A DNA stretch of 64,000 bases, from assembly GCA_965223825.1 (NCBI GenBank), contig OZ245018.1:496001-560000 (forward strand), given 5' to 3'. The notes below the pieces were generated by a model. That model saw only the letters and a list, made by a program, of their open reading frames with translations, had not been told where the DNA came from and ran no database searches. The position numbers were made by a program, and so were the translations under genes. Below, one piece after another: positions 8,606 to 17,790 of this stretch. Position 1 is the stretch's first letter; the number at the start of each line of letters is the position of its first letter. The stretch comes from CAJXQU01 sp965223825 (GTDB lineage: Bacteria; Pseudomonadota; Gammaproteobacteria; CAJXQU01).

Positions 8606-9353
8606 CAAAAACACATTTTTTCCTGCTCTAATTATTCCAGTATATAACCATGAAAATGCGATCGGAATTACCTTATCTGAAGCATTAAAGTTTAATGTTC
8701 CAGTATTACTCGTCGATGATGGGAGCGATGTTGAGTGTCGTGAGGTATTAATTTCACTTGCTGAGAAGCACTCTAATGTCGTCATGTTAATTCACCTCAA
8801 TAAGAATGCAGGAAAAGGTGCTGCAGTTCGTGCTGGGTTAAAAAAATTAAATGAACTCGGTTATAGTCACGCAATACAGATTGATGCAGATGGACAGCAC
8901 GATCTCGCTGATCTTCCGAAGTTTATAGGTACAAGCAGAACTCACCCAGCATCATTAATCACAGGCGAGCCCGAATTTGATGACTCTATTCCAAAATCAC
9001 GTTATTACAGTCGATACTTAACTCATGTTTGGGTTTGGATAAATACACTCTCATTTAAAATTAAAGACACGATGTGTGGCTTTAGAGTATATCCATTAGC
9101 TGAGATCGTGATGATGTTGGAAGATGAACCTTGTGGTGATCGTATGAGTTTTGATACAGAGGTACTCGTCCGATGGTTTTGGCGTGGCGGTGAGATTATT
9201 AATGTATCAACGGTAGTTCGGTATCCTATTGATGGAGTGTCTCATTTTGATGTTTGGCAAGACAACATTAGTATAACAAAAATGCATACACAGTTATTTT
9301 TTGGAATGTTACGTCGTTTACCGGTATTGATCGGACGTAAGTTTCATGGCTGA
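8598..9353 (+). CDS. apeJ: Family 2 glycosyltransferase (N-terminal half of ApeJ)
   Basis: A GT2-fold transferase of about 251 aa. IIPVYNHENAIG, VLLVDDGSD and the DXD-type metal site IDADGQHD are clear, and MCGFRVYPL is typical of dolichyl-phosphate-mannose-synthase-like enzymes. The frame is open from 8556, but a TTG at 8598, overlapping the apeHI stop as TTGAATAA and preceded by GGAAGA, gives the normal N-terminus NNKNTFFPALIIPVYN. In E. coli this enzyme is fused to a lipid A-type acyltransferase; here the two halves are separate, overlapping genes. It probably glycosylates the anchor part of the pigment in the cytoplasm. Confidence 0.86.
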   Translation: MNNKNTFFPALIIPVYNHENAIGITLSEALKFNVPVLLVDDGSDVECREVLISLAEKHSNVVMLIHLNKNAGKGAAVRAGLKKLNELGYSHAIQIDADGQHDLADLPKFIGTSRTHPASLITGEPEFDDSIPKSRYYSRYLTHVWVWINTLSFKIKDTMCGFRVYPLAEIVMMLEDEPCGDRMSFDTEVLVRWFWRGGEIINVSTVVRYPIDGVSHFDVWQDNISITKMHTQLFFGMLRRLPVLIGRKFHG

Positions 9354-10290
9354 AGCGAATCGACATTGGTCAAAAGCCAGTGAAGCAGGGTCACTGTTTG
9401 GTATGAAAATACTATTATTCGTGTATCAGGTTTTTGGTCGTAGTGGTTTCAGAGTAATTCTTTATCCTGTTATTACTTACTATTATTTAACTAGGAAAGA
9501 AGCACGGTTAGCTTCAAAAGAATATATACAGAATATTAAACCCTTTATCCAAGATACAAATAAAAAATTATCCTCTTTCCGGCATTTTATTGTATTCGGT
9601 GAATTATTACTCGATAAATTCTTAGCTTGGATGGGTAAAATCGATCGAGAAGATGTTGTATTTGAAACCGTTGAATTGTTAGAAATGATTAACAACGGGC
9701 ACGCAAAAAAGGGTGGCATTATTCTTGTCTCACATTTGGGTAACTCCGATGTGTGTAATGCACTTGCCTACCAGTTACCTAATATCCGTTTAACGGTACT
9801 TGTCTATACACAACACGCTGAAAAATATAATTCATTAATAAAGAAAAGTGATATTAGTCGAATCGAAATACTTCAAGTCACCGATATTTCACCAGTCACG
9901 GCCATGCTTTTGTCAGAAAGGGTTGATAATGGTGAGTATATTGTGATCAGTGGGGACCGTACGCCTCCAGATGGTAGGGGGAGAGTCTCTGAGGTCACGT
10001 TTTTAAATAAACAGGCATTGATGCCGCAAGGTGCATTTATAATTGCAAGTTTACTTAATTGTCCAATTTACCTAATGTTTTGTTTAAAACATAAAACGAA
10101 ATATCACATTTATGTAGAGCTTTTTAAAAAGAAATTAAATTTTAATAGACAACAGCGAAACAGAGAAATAAACCAAGTCGTTCAAGATTATACAAGACGT
10201 TTGGAGTCATATTGCTTTAAGGCTCCATTGCAATGGTTTAACTTTTTCCCTTTCTGGTTAAAAAGTGATCAAAAAAAAAGAGATGAGTAA
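9346..10290 (+). CDS. Lipid A lauroyl/myristoyl-type acyltransferase (C-terminal half of ApeJ)
   Basis: A 314-aa LpxL/HtrB-family acyltransferase. The catalytic HxxxxD motif appears as HLGNSD, followed by the ISGDRTPP motif, which in the family carries the arginine/aspartate block. A membrane-proximal hydrophobic stretch occurs near the N-terminus (LFVYQVFGRSGFRVILYPV). It starts inside the end of the glycosyltransferase gene (8-bp overlap). In canonical APE clusters these two activities form one protein, ApeJ, so this is the acyltransferase half. It probably joins the polyene acyl group to a glycolipid anchor. Confidence 0.87.
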   Translation: MAEANRHWSKASEAGSLFGMKILLFVYQVFGRSGFRVILYPVITYYYLTRKEARLASKEYIQNIKPFIQDTNKKLSSFRHFIVFGELLLDKFLAWMGKIDREDVVFETVELLEMINNGHAKKGGIILVSHLGNSDVCNALAYQLPNIRLTVLVYTQHAEKYNSLIKKSDISRIEILQVTDISPVTAMLLSERVDNGEYIVISGDRTPPDGRGRVSEVTFLNKQALMPQGAFIIASLLNCPIYLMFCLKHKTKYHIYVELFKKKLNFNRQQRNREINQVVQDYTRRLESYCFKAPLQWFNFFPFWLKSDQKKRDE

Positions 10291-10292
10291 AT

Positions 10293-10700
10293 ATGATCGA
10301 GGCGGATGTTGTTATAAAAGTGCCATTTCATGATGTCGATGTCATGCATGTTGCTTGGCATGGACATTATATAAAGTATCTAGAAATCGCACGCTGTGAA
10401 CTACTTGATAAAATCGATTATAACTACGAACAGATGAAAAAGTCTGGTTATGCTTGGCCCGTTATCGATGTCAGAGTTCGATATGCTCAACCATTAAGGT
10501 ACCAGCAAGAGGTACGTGTCGTGGCAAGGCTTGTTGAGTGGGAGAATCGGTTAAAGATTGATTATCGTATATTTGATTTACAGTCAGGTAGGCGCTTAAC
10601 GAAGGCATATACCGTACAAGTCGCATTGGATATGCAAAACGAAGAGATGCTCTATGCTTCCCCAGAGGTTTTATTAAAAAAAATAATGGTAGCTTCATGA
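10293..10700 (+). CDS. apeK: 4-hydroxybenzoyl-CoA-type thioesterase ApeK
   Basis: A 135-aa hot-dog thioesterase. The N-terminal block VPFHDVDVMHVAWHGHYIKYLE contains the 4HBT catalytic aspartate and the conserved HxxYxxYxE-like region. ApeK is thought to release or proofread chains from the carrier protein. It starts 3 bp after the acyltransferase stop and ends overlapping the LolA-like gene by 4 bp, so it sits within a translationally coupled block. It has no signal peptide and should be cytoplasmic. Confidence 0.9.
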   Translation: MIEADVVIKVPFHDVDVMHVAWHGHYIKYLEIARCELLDKIDYNYEQMKKSGYAWPVIDVRVRYAQPLRYQQEVRVVARLVEWENRLKIDYRIFDLQSGRRLTKAYTVQVALDMQNEEMLYASPEVLLKKIMVAS

Positions 10701-11314
10701 GATACGTTAACTTATCCAGATTATTAATTGATTTGTTGATGAGTATGTGTATTTTGATCTTTTACACGGAAGCCAAAGCAGAAATCACATTTAAACAACT
10801 TGAAGCAATAACATCGACTACGGCCAGTTTAGCGGGCGAGTTTGTACAAGAAAAATACCTAAGTAATTTAGATACATCACTCACCTCAACAGGGGTATTT
10901 AACTATCAGCGGGATCAATATATTGAATGGTCAACATTGAATCCGGTAAAAAATGAATTGATGATTACTCCCGACGAGATAGTCATCATGCAAAGTGAAA
11001 AGAAACTGGTGACGATAGACGGTAGTGATAACCCAACGATCGATCTGATCAGTAAAATATTTTTTTCAGTGCTAACGGCTAATTGGTCAGCATTGTCAGA
11101 ATACTTTCAGTTAAATGGTGAGATCGAGAGCGAGCCTGAAACGAATATAAAGTGGCAAGCTGAACTTATCCCTGTTGAGCCTCAAATTGCGCACATTATT
11201 AACAAAATAGATTTAAAAGGCGGTAAGCATATCGATCAAATCGTCATGTATGAACGTGAGAACAATCATACGACGATCCGTTTTATTTTTTCAGAAGCAA
11301 TTCAAGAAAAATGA
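10697..11314 (+). CDS. apeL: LolA-like outer-membrane lipoprotein carrier ApeL
   Basis: 205 aa with an N-terminal signal sequence (LIDLLMSMCILIFYTEAKAE, cleavage likely after AKA), followed by a LolA/LolB-type half-barrel: SLAGEFVQEKYLSNL, STGVFNYQRDQYIEWSTLNPVKNEL and the DEIVIM strand. The protein should be periplasmic and carry the lipid-linked aryl polyene from the inner membrane exporter to the outer membrane, analogous to LolA carrying lipoproteins. It overlaps apeK and apeM by 4 bp on each side. Confidence 0.9.
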   Translation: MRYVNLSRLLIDLLMSMCILIFYTEAKAEITFKQLEAITSTTASLAGEFVQEKYLSNLDTSLTSTGVFNYQRDQYIEWSTLNPVKNELMITPDEIVIMQSEKKLVTIDGSDNPTIDLISKIFFSVLTANWSALSEYFQLNGEIESEPETNIKWQAELIPVEPQIAHIINKIDLKGGKHIDQIVMYERENNHTTIRFIFSEAIQEK

Positions 11315-13644
11315 ATGTCAGCAGGCACGTTCAGCAGGCTGCTGCATTGTGCTGGATGATTGTGATTATTATCGTGATGTTGCTTGCCGCTAAAAGTTCG
11401 CCTACGTTTGACTCAAGTATTATGACGCTCTTGCCAGCACCGGATCAAAAGCCAGTAATTAACTCTGCAACAGATAAAATGGCAAAACGATTCTCACGCC
11501 GTCTGTTATTAATCGTTTCTGGTGAAAATGATCATGAACTCACTAAAGCAATCAATAAGCTTGGTACTGCGCTTATTAATGATAACGCAGTTTATGCTGA
11601 AGATATTTCAAGTGTTTCATGGCGAGTTGAAAATGGTGCGTTAGATCAGTACCGGCAGGATTCTTTTCCTTATCGTTTTTCGTTACTCGACAAATCGCAA
11701 CTTACTTTACTGAAATCGGGTGAGTATCAACAAATACAAGATCGTGCATTGTCAAAATTATTCAGCCCGGTTCCATTCACAGAGAATGCATTAATAGATG
11801 ATCCATTTGGATTCTTTGCTGAGAGGTCACTCAATACTAATAGTGGCTTGAATGTAACGTCAGCTAACGGTTTGTTAAAAGTGACAGGGGTTAAGCAGCC
11901 GACATATTTATTGAGTATTACTCTGTCTAATGATCCGTTTTCCTCTGCTGTTCAGAATAGGCTACTTACTTTTCTTGAGAGTGAAGAAAAACGTTTAGCA
12001 GAGCAGGACATCAAACTCGTGATGTCTGGTATGTTACTACACGCTGCAGCGGGAGCGGATCAAGCAAGTCGTGAAATCTCTACGATTGGCGTAGGTTCTC
12101 TGATCGGCATAATCGTTCTTATGCTTGTAATTTTTCGACGAATTAAACCACTTCTTCAGGTTATGCTTGCCGTTAGTGTTGGTTGTGCGTTTGCTGCAAG
12201 TTTTAGCATTATTGTTTTTGATAAAGTACACCTTGTAACGTTCGCTTTTGGGGCGGGTTTAGTCGGTGTTTCGATCGATTATGCTTTGCATTATTTATGT
12301 GCGCAGAATGAAAAAAACACCGCGTTGTTAGCTAAGCTATTTCCCGGTTTACTGCTCGCGCTATTTTCCAGTGTGATAGCTTATGGAGCGCAAGCGGTGA
12401 CACCTTTCCCGGGTTTGCGACAAATGGCTGTTTTTTCAGTGGTAGGTTTAGTCGCGTCATGGCTGACAGTGGTGCTCTGGTTTCCATTGTTAAATAATAA
12501 GGCAAGTCAACAACGACTCGTTTTAGCAGATCAGTTGAGATCATTACGACAGCATTTTCCAATATTGCTCGAAAATAGAATTCTGATTTTTATATTATGC
12601 CTTTTTGTCAGCCTCGCAATGAAATCAATCTTTTCAGGGCAGAATGTCGATGACATTCGTTTGTTGCAGACATCACCGACCGCTTTACAGCAACAAGATG
12701 AACAAATTCGTGAACTTTTAGGAGGGAGTAATAGCTCGAAGTTTTTATTGATATCGGGTGATTCGCTCGAAACATGTTTACAAACTGAGGAGATGCTTGC
12801 GACCGATCTTGATCAGTTAATCGAAGAAGGTTTCCTGTCAGGTTATCAGCTCCTTTCATCAACTCTTCCTTCAATTAAGCAACAAAAAGAGAATATCCGT
12901 CTGGTTTCCGATCTATATCAAACTCAACTTCCTGATTTATTTAAAACGCTTAACTTGTCAAGCGTGATGTTAGAAAGCGCAAAGTCAGTGTTGAAAAATT
13001 CACAATCACCTTTAACGTATGAGCAATGGTTGACTCATGAAGTGAGCAATACATGGCGTGATCTTATCTTAGAGGATGAACGGGGTAACGTTGCTACGGT
13101 GATTAAGCTTGATGCTAAGTTTAGTGAAGAATTAACAAATAAATTAGATGCATTAACAAGAAACCAAAAAGACGTAATTTTTATAGATCAGGTTGAAAAC
13201 ATTTCAGATCTTCTAACGCAATATAGAAAACAAGTGATACAACTTGTATCTTTTGCTTATCTTTGTGTACTCATCATTTTTATTTTTAGATATAAAACAC
13301 AAGTTTGGCGTGTTATGTCTCCACCTTTAATCGCATCCATTTTTACATTAGGTCTTTTAGTACAACTTGAAGGAGGAATTAACCTGTTTCATTTAATGGC
13401 TTTAATTCTTGTTCTCGGGATTGGGCTAGATATGGGGATATTTTTATTTGAAACAAACCATAGCCATTTTACTTGGCTTGCAGTTTCGCTTTCGACGTGG
13501 ACCAGTCTTTTAGCTTTTGGTCTGTTAGCACTAAGTAACACTCCAGTCTTACACCATTTTGGTCTGACGGTGTTAATTGGACTACTTTTTGTGTGGTTAC
13601 TTGCACCACTTTTTCGTCTTGATCATTCTCGTTTGCATAATTAA
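11311..13644 (+). CDS. apeM: MMPL/RND-family lipid exporter ApeM
   Basis: A 777-aa protein with two copies of the RND-type unit. Each has an N-terminal membrane helix, a large periplasmic domain and a bundle of five helices; examples are IGVGSLIGIIVLMLVIFRRI followed by FAFGAGLVGVSIDYALHYL, and later LMALILVLGIGLDMGIFLFE. The acidic residues in SIDYALH and GLDMGIFLFE lie where proton-relay aspartates occur in MMPL exporters. It is the likely exporter of the finished pigment lipid across the inner membrane, delivering to ApeL. It follows apeL with a 4-bp overlap. Confidence 0.92.
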   Translation: MNVSRHVQQAAALCWMIVIIIVMLLAAKSSPTFDSSIMTLLPAPDQKPVINSATDKMAKRFSRRLLLIVSGENDHELTKAINKLGTALINDNAVYAEDISSVSWRVENGALDQYRQDSFPYRFSLLDKSQLTLLKSGEYQQIQDRALSKLFSPVPFTENALIDDPFGFFAERSLNTNSGLNVTSANGLLKVTGVKQPTYLLSITLSNDPFSSAVQNRLLTFLESEEKRLAEQDIKLVMSGMLLHAAAGADQASREISTIGVGSLIGIIVLMLVIFRRIKPLLQVMLAVSVGCAFAASFSIIVFDKVHLVTFAFGAGLVGVSIDYALHYLCAQNEKNTALLAKLFPGLLLALFSSVIAYGAQAVTPFPGLRQMAVFSVVGLVASWLTVVLWFPLLNNKASQQRLVLADQLRSLRQHFPILLENRILIFILCLFVSLAMKSIFSGQNVDDIRLLQTSPTALQQQDEQIRELLGGSNSSKFLLISGDSLETCLQTEEMLATDLDQLIEEGFLSGYQLLSSTLPSIKQQKENIRLVSDLYQTQLPDLFKTLNLSSVMLESAKSVLKNSQSPLTYEQWLTHEVSNTWRDLILEDERGNVATVIKLDAKFSEELTNKLDALTRNQKDVIFIDQVENISDLLTQYRKQVIQLVSFAYLCVLIIFIFRYKTQVWRVMSPPLIASIFTLGLLVQLEGGINLFHLMALILVLGIGLDMGIFLFETNHSHFTWLAVSLSTWTSLLAFGLLALSNTPVLHHFGLTVLIGLLFVWLLAPLFRLDHSRLHN

Positions 13645-13658
13645 AAAGGAACAATTAA

Positions 13659-14891
13659 ATGAGTCAGCTTGAAGGGAGTTTTGATGTCATTGTTATTGGG
13701 GCTGGGCCATCAGGTTCGGTCGCGGCCGCGCTCTTAAATAAAAAGGGCTATCGCATTTTAGTCCTTGAAAAAATACATTTTCCTCGATTCTCGATTGGCG
13801 AAAGTATGTTGCCACAATGTATGATCTATCTTGAACAGGCTGACATGTTGGAGGCAGTCGAGGCGGCAAACTTTCAGCATAAAAATGGTGCTGCCTTCAG
13901 TTTTCGGAATAAGTATGAAACGTTTGATTTTCGTGAGAAGTTTTCAGAAGGGTGGGGTACAACCTTTCAAGTACAGCGTGATCGGTTTGATAAAATATTA
14001 GCAGATGAGGCTGAAAAGCAGGGTGTCGAAATTTATTATGGTCACAGCGTAACGGCATTTGAATACCTTGATGGTAACGTGACTCTTTCTGTTACGACCG
14101 ATAATGACGAAACATATAAAGTCAGTGCTAGGTTTGTATTAGATGCAAGTGGTTTTGGTCGAGTCTTACCACGGTTGCTTGATTTAAATATTCCGTCGAA
14201 CTTTGATCCAAGAACTTCCATTTTTTCGCATGTGGAAGATCATATTTCAGCCCAACAATATGACCGAAACAAAATTCTTATTACTGTACACCCAGAACAC
14301 AAAGATATTTGGTATTGGTTGATTCCATTCAGTGATGGGCGAGCTTCTGTTGGTGTTGTAGCGCCTGAGGAATTTTTATTGGATATGCCAGGTTCCGCTG
14401 AAGAAAAACTAAAAGAAATGATTACCCAAGGCGGTAAACTTGGTGAGTATTTAAACGACGCGACATTTATCCAGCCTGTCAGAGAAATAACCGGTTACTC
14501 ATGCAAGGTGAAACAATTATATGGTGATGGTTTTGCATTATTAGGTAATGCAGGTGAGTTTCTTGATCCCGTTTTTTCTTCTGGGGTAACGATCGCATTA
14601 AAGTCTGCTAGCCTCGCTGCTGATGTGCTAGATCGACAACTATTAGGTTTATCACCAAACTGGGAGGAGGAGTTTTCAGTGCCATTGCAACAAGGTGTTG
14701 ATACTTTTAGAAGTTTTGTTGTGGGTTGGTATAACGGTCAGTTTCAGGATGTTGTATTTTCAGAGAATAAAAGTGAAACAGTAACGAAGATGATCAGCTC
14801 TATTTTAGCGGGTTATGCTTGGGATCGTAAAAACCCATACGTGAATGATCACTCACGGTTAAGTACGCTTGCTGAGTTTTGTCGAGGATGA
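13659..14891 (+). CDS. Flavin-dependent halogenase-like FAD oxidoreductase in the APE cluster
   Basis: 410 aa. The FAD-binding GxGxxG is VIVIGAGPSGSVAAALL (residues 11-27), followed by FPRFSIGESMLP (41-52). WYWLIP at 218-223 matches WxWxIP, the motif that separates flavin-dependent halogenases from monooxygenases by blocking direct substrate oxidation. A lysine in FQHKNGAAF (K75) is placed like the chloramine-forming lysine of phenol-type halogenases. A good ribosome-binding site (AAAAAGGAACA) precedes ATG 13659. It lies between the exporter and apeN. Xanthomonadins are brominated aryl polyenes, so halogenation of the aryl head is plausible, but a desaturase-like role cannot be excluded. Confidence 0.85.
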   Translation: MSQLEGSFDVIVIGAGPSGSVAAALLNKKGYRILVLEKIHFPRFSIGESMLPQCMIYLEQADMLEAVEAANFQHKNGAAFSFRNKYETFDFREKFSEGWGTTFQVQRDRFDKILADEAEKQGVEIYYGHSVTAFEYLDGNVTLSVTTDNDETYKVSARFVLDASGFGRVLPRLLDLNIPSNFDPRTSIFSHVEDHISAQQYDRNKILITVHPEHKDIWYWLIPFSDGRASVGVVAPEEFLLDMPGSAEEKLKEMITQGGKLGEYLNDATFIQPVREITGYSCKVKQLYGDGFALLGNAGEFLDPVFSSGVTIALKSASLAADVLDRQLLGLSPNWEEEFSVPLQQGVDTFRSFVVGWYNGQFQDVVFSENKSETVTKMISSILAGYAWDRKNPYVNDHSRLSTLAEFCRG

Positions 14892-15439
14892 TTCGATTAG
14901 TTTGTTTGATCGTTACGATCTCATGTTTGGTGGGTTGTTTTTCCTTGCCAGTGCCGTCAGCGTCAATCGGATCGTTTCGATTATTACCGCCGACTCTTGG
15001 TCCAGAGGCTTCGCTTTTGAAGCAAGTTGTCACTATGAAGTTTGATCAGGAGCAGCGCGAATTTATTGCGATCACGCGAATGGATAAAATGCGTATTCAA
15101 GTTGAGGCACTCTTGCCAACGGGGCAGCCGGTATTCTCACTGGATTATAATGGACATAAACTGATTCAAAAGCAGGTTTCAGATTTTAAGGTGCCGGGTG
15201 AAGAAATACTTAAAATTATGCAATTTACTTTATGGCCGGAAGATACGATTAAACAATATTATCGATTAGAGGATGGTTGGACCTTGGAGTTTTCTGCGAA
15301 TAAAAGAAGTTTAAAAAATAATGATCAACAGTTAGACGTCTTGTATGACAACGATAAGATGGTTATTGATAAGAAATTTTCGCAAAAACCACGTCATTAT
15401 CGTGTGATTATTCATACGTTCGAACAGCAACTATTATGA
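14888..15439 (+). CDS. apeN: DUF3261 outer-membrane lipoprotein ApeN
   Basis: The ATG at 14888 overlaps the halogenase stop codon as ATGA. The leader MIRLVCLIVTISCLVGCF contains a lipobox (LVGC), so the protein should be a lipoprotein. The rest (EQREFIAITRMDKMRIQVEA, PVFSLDYNGHKL) resembles the LolB-like DUF3261 family found only with APE clusters; it would act at the outer membrane as the acceptor for material carried by the LolA-like ApeL. Its stop overlaps the apeO start by 4 bp. Confidence 0.87.
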   Translation: MIRLVCLIVTISCLVGCFSLPVPSASIGSFRLLPPTLGPEASLLKQVVTMKFDQEQREFIAITRMDKMRIQVEALLPTGQPVFSLDYNGHKLIQKQVSDFKVPGEEILKIMQFTLWPEDTIKQYYRLEDGWTLEFSANKRSLKNNDQQLDVLYDNDKMVIDKKFSQKPRHYRVIIHTFEQQLL

Positions 15440-16626
15440 CGACGAAATATTATTTAAATGCGCTTGGAATGCTTTGTGCTGCGGGTGATTCACATGAATC
15501 AATAATGACAAATCTAACTTCGCAAAACATGATGCTAACGGAGAGCGATACTTTTAGTAAGGGGCAGGTTTTGCCACTGGGCATTTTTGATGGTGCACTT
15601 TCGTCTATTTCTTTGGCGGATAAAAAATGGCAAAGCAGAAATAACCAGTTTGCACTAACGGCACTTGATCAGATTAGAACAGAAGTTGATGCAGCCATAG
15701 AGCAGTATGGCGCTAATCGTTTGGGTGTGGTGATTGGAACCAGTACATCAGGGATTGCTGAGAGTGAGTTTGCGATTAAGCAATGGGTAACAAACGGTGA
15801 GCTTCCTGCTAATTATCACTATGGTATTCATGAGATGGGGGCTGCTGCACAATGCATCGCAACGGTATTGTCACTTTCGGGTCCGACGTATGGGATATCA
15901 ACGGCTTGTTCATCTGGGGCAAAGGCGCTTGCATCTGCGCGACGTCTGATCCAATCGGGGCTATGTGATGCTGTGATCGCTGGTGGCGTTGATACGTTAT
16001 GTCATCTGACGGTACAAGGTTTTTCTGCCTTGGAGGCGGTAAGTAAAGACCGCTGTAACCCTTTTAGTCAAAATAGAAAAGGCATCAATATTGGAGAAGG
16101 TGCGGCACTCTTTCTTATTTCTAAGGAAGCGGTCGGGGTTGAGCTAACCGGTGTAGGAGAAGGGTCGGATGCGCACCATATTTCTGCTCCAGATCCATCG
16201 GGTGCGGGCGCCATAAGAACCATGCTTGGTGCATTGGGAGATGGTGATGTTGTGGCGGATGAAGTGGGTTACGTGAATCTTCATGGGACGGGTACAAAGC
16301 TCAATGATCAGATGGAGTCCATTGCGATGCATTCGGTTTTTGGTACAGAAACATTATGTAGTTCAACTAAACCTTTTACAGGGCATACGCTTGGAGCTGC
16401 TGGCGCGATCGAAGCAGGAATCTGTTGGTTGGCGCTTCAATCAACGGCTGATCCATTGTTACCTATTCATCTATGGGATGAGGTGTTCGATCCAGCGTTA
16501 CCTTCGATCAACCTAGTTAACTCCAGCAGTAAACTTTCTTCGCCACTTAATTACACACTCAGTAATTCATTTGCATTTGGTGGGAATAATATCTCGTTGT
16601 TGTTAGGGCGCATTAATGAATACTGA
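15436..16626 (+). CDS. apeO: Beta-ketoacyl-ACP synthase ApeO
   Basis: A full-length type II ketosynthase (396 aa). The catalytic Cys-His-His triad is present: GISTACSSGAKAL for cysteine, NLHGTGTKLND for the first histidine, and FTGHTLGAAGAIEAG for the second. The C-terminal SNSFAFGGNN is also typical. With the chain-length factor ApeC it is expected to elongate the aryl starter by two-carbon units. It overlaps apeP by 11 bp. Downstream ApeR is a second complete ketosynthase, so two condensing enzymes are present in the operon, as in characterised APE systems. Confidence 0.93.
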   Translation: MTTKYYLNALGMLCAAGDSHESIMTNLTSQNMMLTESDTFSKGQVLPLGIFDGALSSISLADKKWQSRNNQFALTALDQIRTEVDAAIEQYGANRLGVVIGTSTSGIAESEFAIKQWVTNGELPANYHYGIHEMGAAAQCIATVLSLSGPTYGISTACSSGAKALASARRLIQSGLCDAVIAGGVDTLCHLTVQGFSALEAVSKDRCNPFSQNRKGINIGEGAALFLISKEAVGVELTGVGEGSDAHHISAPDPSGAGAIRTMLGALGDGDVVADEVGYVNLHGTGTKLNDQMESIAMHSVFGTETLCSSTKPFTGHTLGAAGAIEAGICWLALQSTADPLLPIHLWDEVFDPALPSINLVNSSSKLSSPLNYTLSNSFAFGGNNISLLLGRINEY

Positions 16627-17068
16627 CTATCGCGTGAGTGATCTCGTTCCGCATTCTGGCTTAATGAGCTTACTTGATTGCATTGTTGATTATGGCGAAG
16701 ACTGGCTAGAGGCGGAAGTACTGATCACGCGACAATCTCTGTTTGCGAATGAAAACGGTGTTCCTGCTTGGGTTGGGATGGAATATATGGCGCAAGCAGT
16801 AGCCGCATTTGCAGGAACACAAGAGCGACGAAAGGGTGAAAAGCCAAAGTTAGGGTTTCTTGTCGGTACGCGTAAATATACGTGTTCGACTGATAACTTT
16901 CCCTTTCATCAAACATTGTCGCTACGCGTCGAGCGTGAGTTAGAAACAGCCGATGGTTTGAATGTTTTTCAATGTGAATTATCCGGGGGAGAGATTGAAG
17001 CGCACGCGCGATTAAATGTGTATCAACCGGATGATGCGGAAAAATTTTTACAGGAAACGACGCCATGA
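16616..17068 (+). CDS. apeP: 3-hydroxyacyl-ACP dehydratase ApeP
   Basis: A 150-aa hot-dog-fold protein with the FabA/FabZ-like N-terminus VSDLVPHSGLMSLLDCIVDY (histidine in PHSG) and a glutamate in VGMEYMAQAVAAFAG, the usual catalytic His/Glu arrangement. It would dehydrate the 3-hydroxyaryl intermediate to the conjugated enoyl product; lack of an enoyl reductase in the cluster keeps the double bonds and gives the polyene. It probably works with the ApeI domain fused to ApeH. It overlaps apeO and apeQ. Confidence 0.88.
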   Translation: MNTDYRVSDLVPHSGLMSLLDCIVDYGEDWLEAEVLITRQSLFANENGVPAWVGMEYMAQAVAAFAGTQERRKGEKPKLGFLVGTRKYTCSTDNFPFHQTLSLRVERELETADGLNVFQCELSGGEIEAHARLNVYQPDDAEKFLQETTP

Positions 17069-17790
17069 GTGAAACAGTTTTAGTAACCGGATCGAGTCGC
17101 GGAATCGGCAAAGCAATTGCATTACGCTTAGCGAAAGACGGTTACGATCTTGTACTTCATTGTCAACAGAATCGTGATCAAGCAGGCAGCGTTGCTGAGG
17201 AAATTCGAGCTTTAGGTAAAGATGCTCGAGTGCTGCAATTTGATATTGCTGATCGCGATCAATGTCGAGAAGTTTTAGAAGACGATATTGAACAATTCGG
17301 TGCTTATTACGGTGTCGTGTGTAATGCCGGAGTGGCGCGAGACAACGCATTTCCAGCAATGCCTGCTGATGAATGGGACCTTGTTTTACGAACCAATTTA
17401 GATGGTTTTTATAATGTGTTGCATCCTCTTATCATGCCGATGATCCGGCGGAGACGCGCCTCTCGGATCGTAACGATGTCGTCGGTTTCGGGTGTTGCGG
17501 GCAATCGTGGACAAGTAAATTACAGTGCGGCCAAGGCCGGAATTATTGGCGCAACGAAGGCCCTTGCGGTTGAATTGGCGAAACGAAAAATAACAGTTAA
17601 TTGCGTTGCACCGGGATTAATTGATACCGAAATGGTGGAAGATGTTGCATTAGAAGAAGCATTAAAAATGATTCCAATGCAACGTGTCGGTTATGTGAAT
17701 GAGGTTGCCGGAACCGTGAGTTTTTTAATGTCTGAAGACGCAGGTTATATAACGCGTCAAGTTATTTCTGTGAATGGTGGAATGGTGTAA
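17065..17790 (+). CDS. apeQ: 3-ketoacyl-ACP reductase ApeQ (FabG-like SDR)
   Basis: A 241-aa short-chain dehydrogenase/reductase. The NADPH-binding TGSSRGIGKAIALRLA, the NAG motif in VCNAGVARDN, and the catalytic Ser, YSAAK and surrounding residues (VTMSSVSGVAGNRGQVNYS) are all intact, as is the C-terminal VISVNGGMV. It reduces the 3-keto group after each condensation in polyene synthesis. It starts 4 bp inside apeP and ends one base before the apeR ATG. Confidence 0.95.
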   Translation: MSETVLVTGSSRGIGKAIALRLAKDGYDLVLHCQQNRDQAGSVAEEIRALGKDARVLQFDIADRDQCREVLEDDIEQFGAYYGVVCNAGVARDNAFPAMPADEWDLVLRTNLDGFYNVLHPLIMPMIRRRRASRIVTMSSVSGVAGNRGQVNYSAAKAGIIGATKALAVELAKRKITVNCVAPGLIDTEMVEDVALEEALKMIPMQRVGYVNEVAGTVSFLMSEDAGYITRQVISVNGGMV

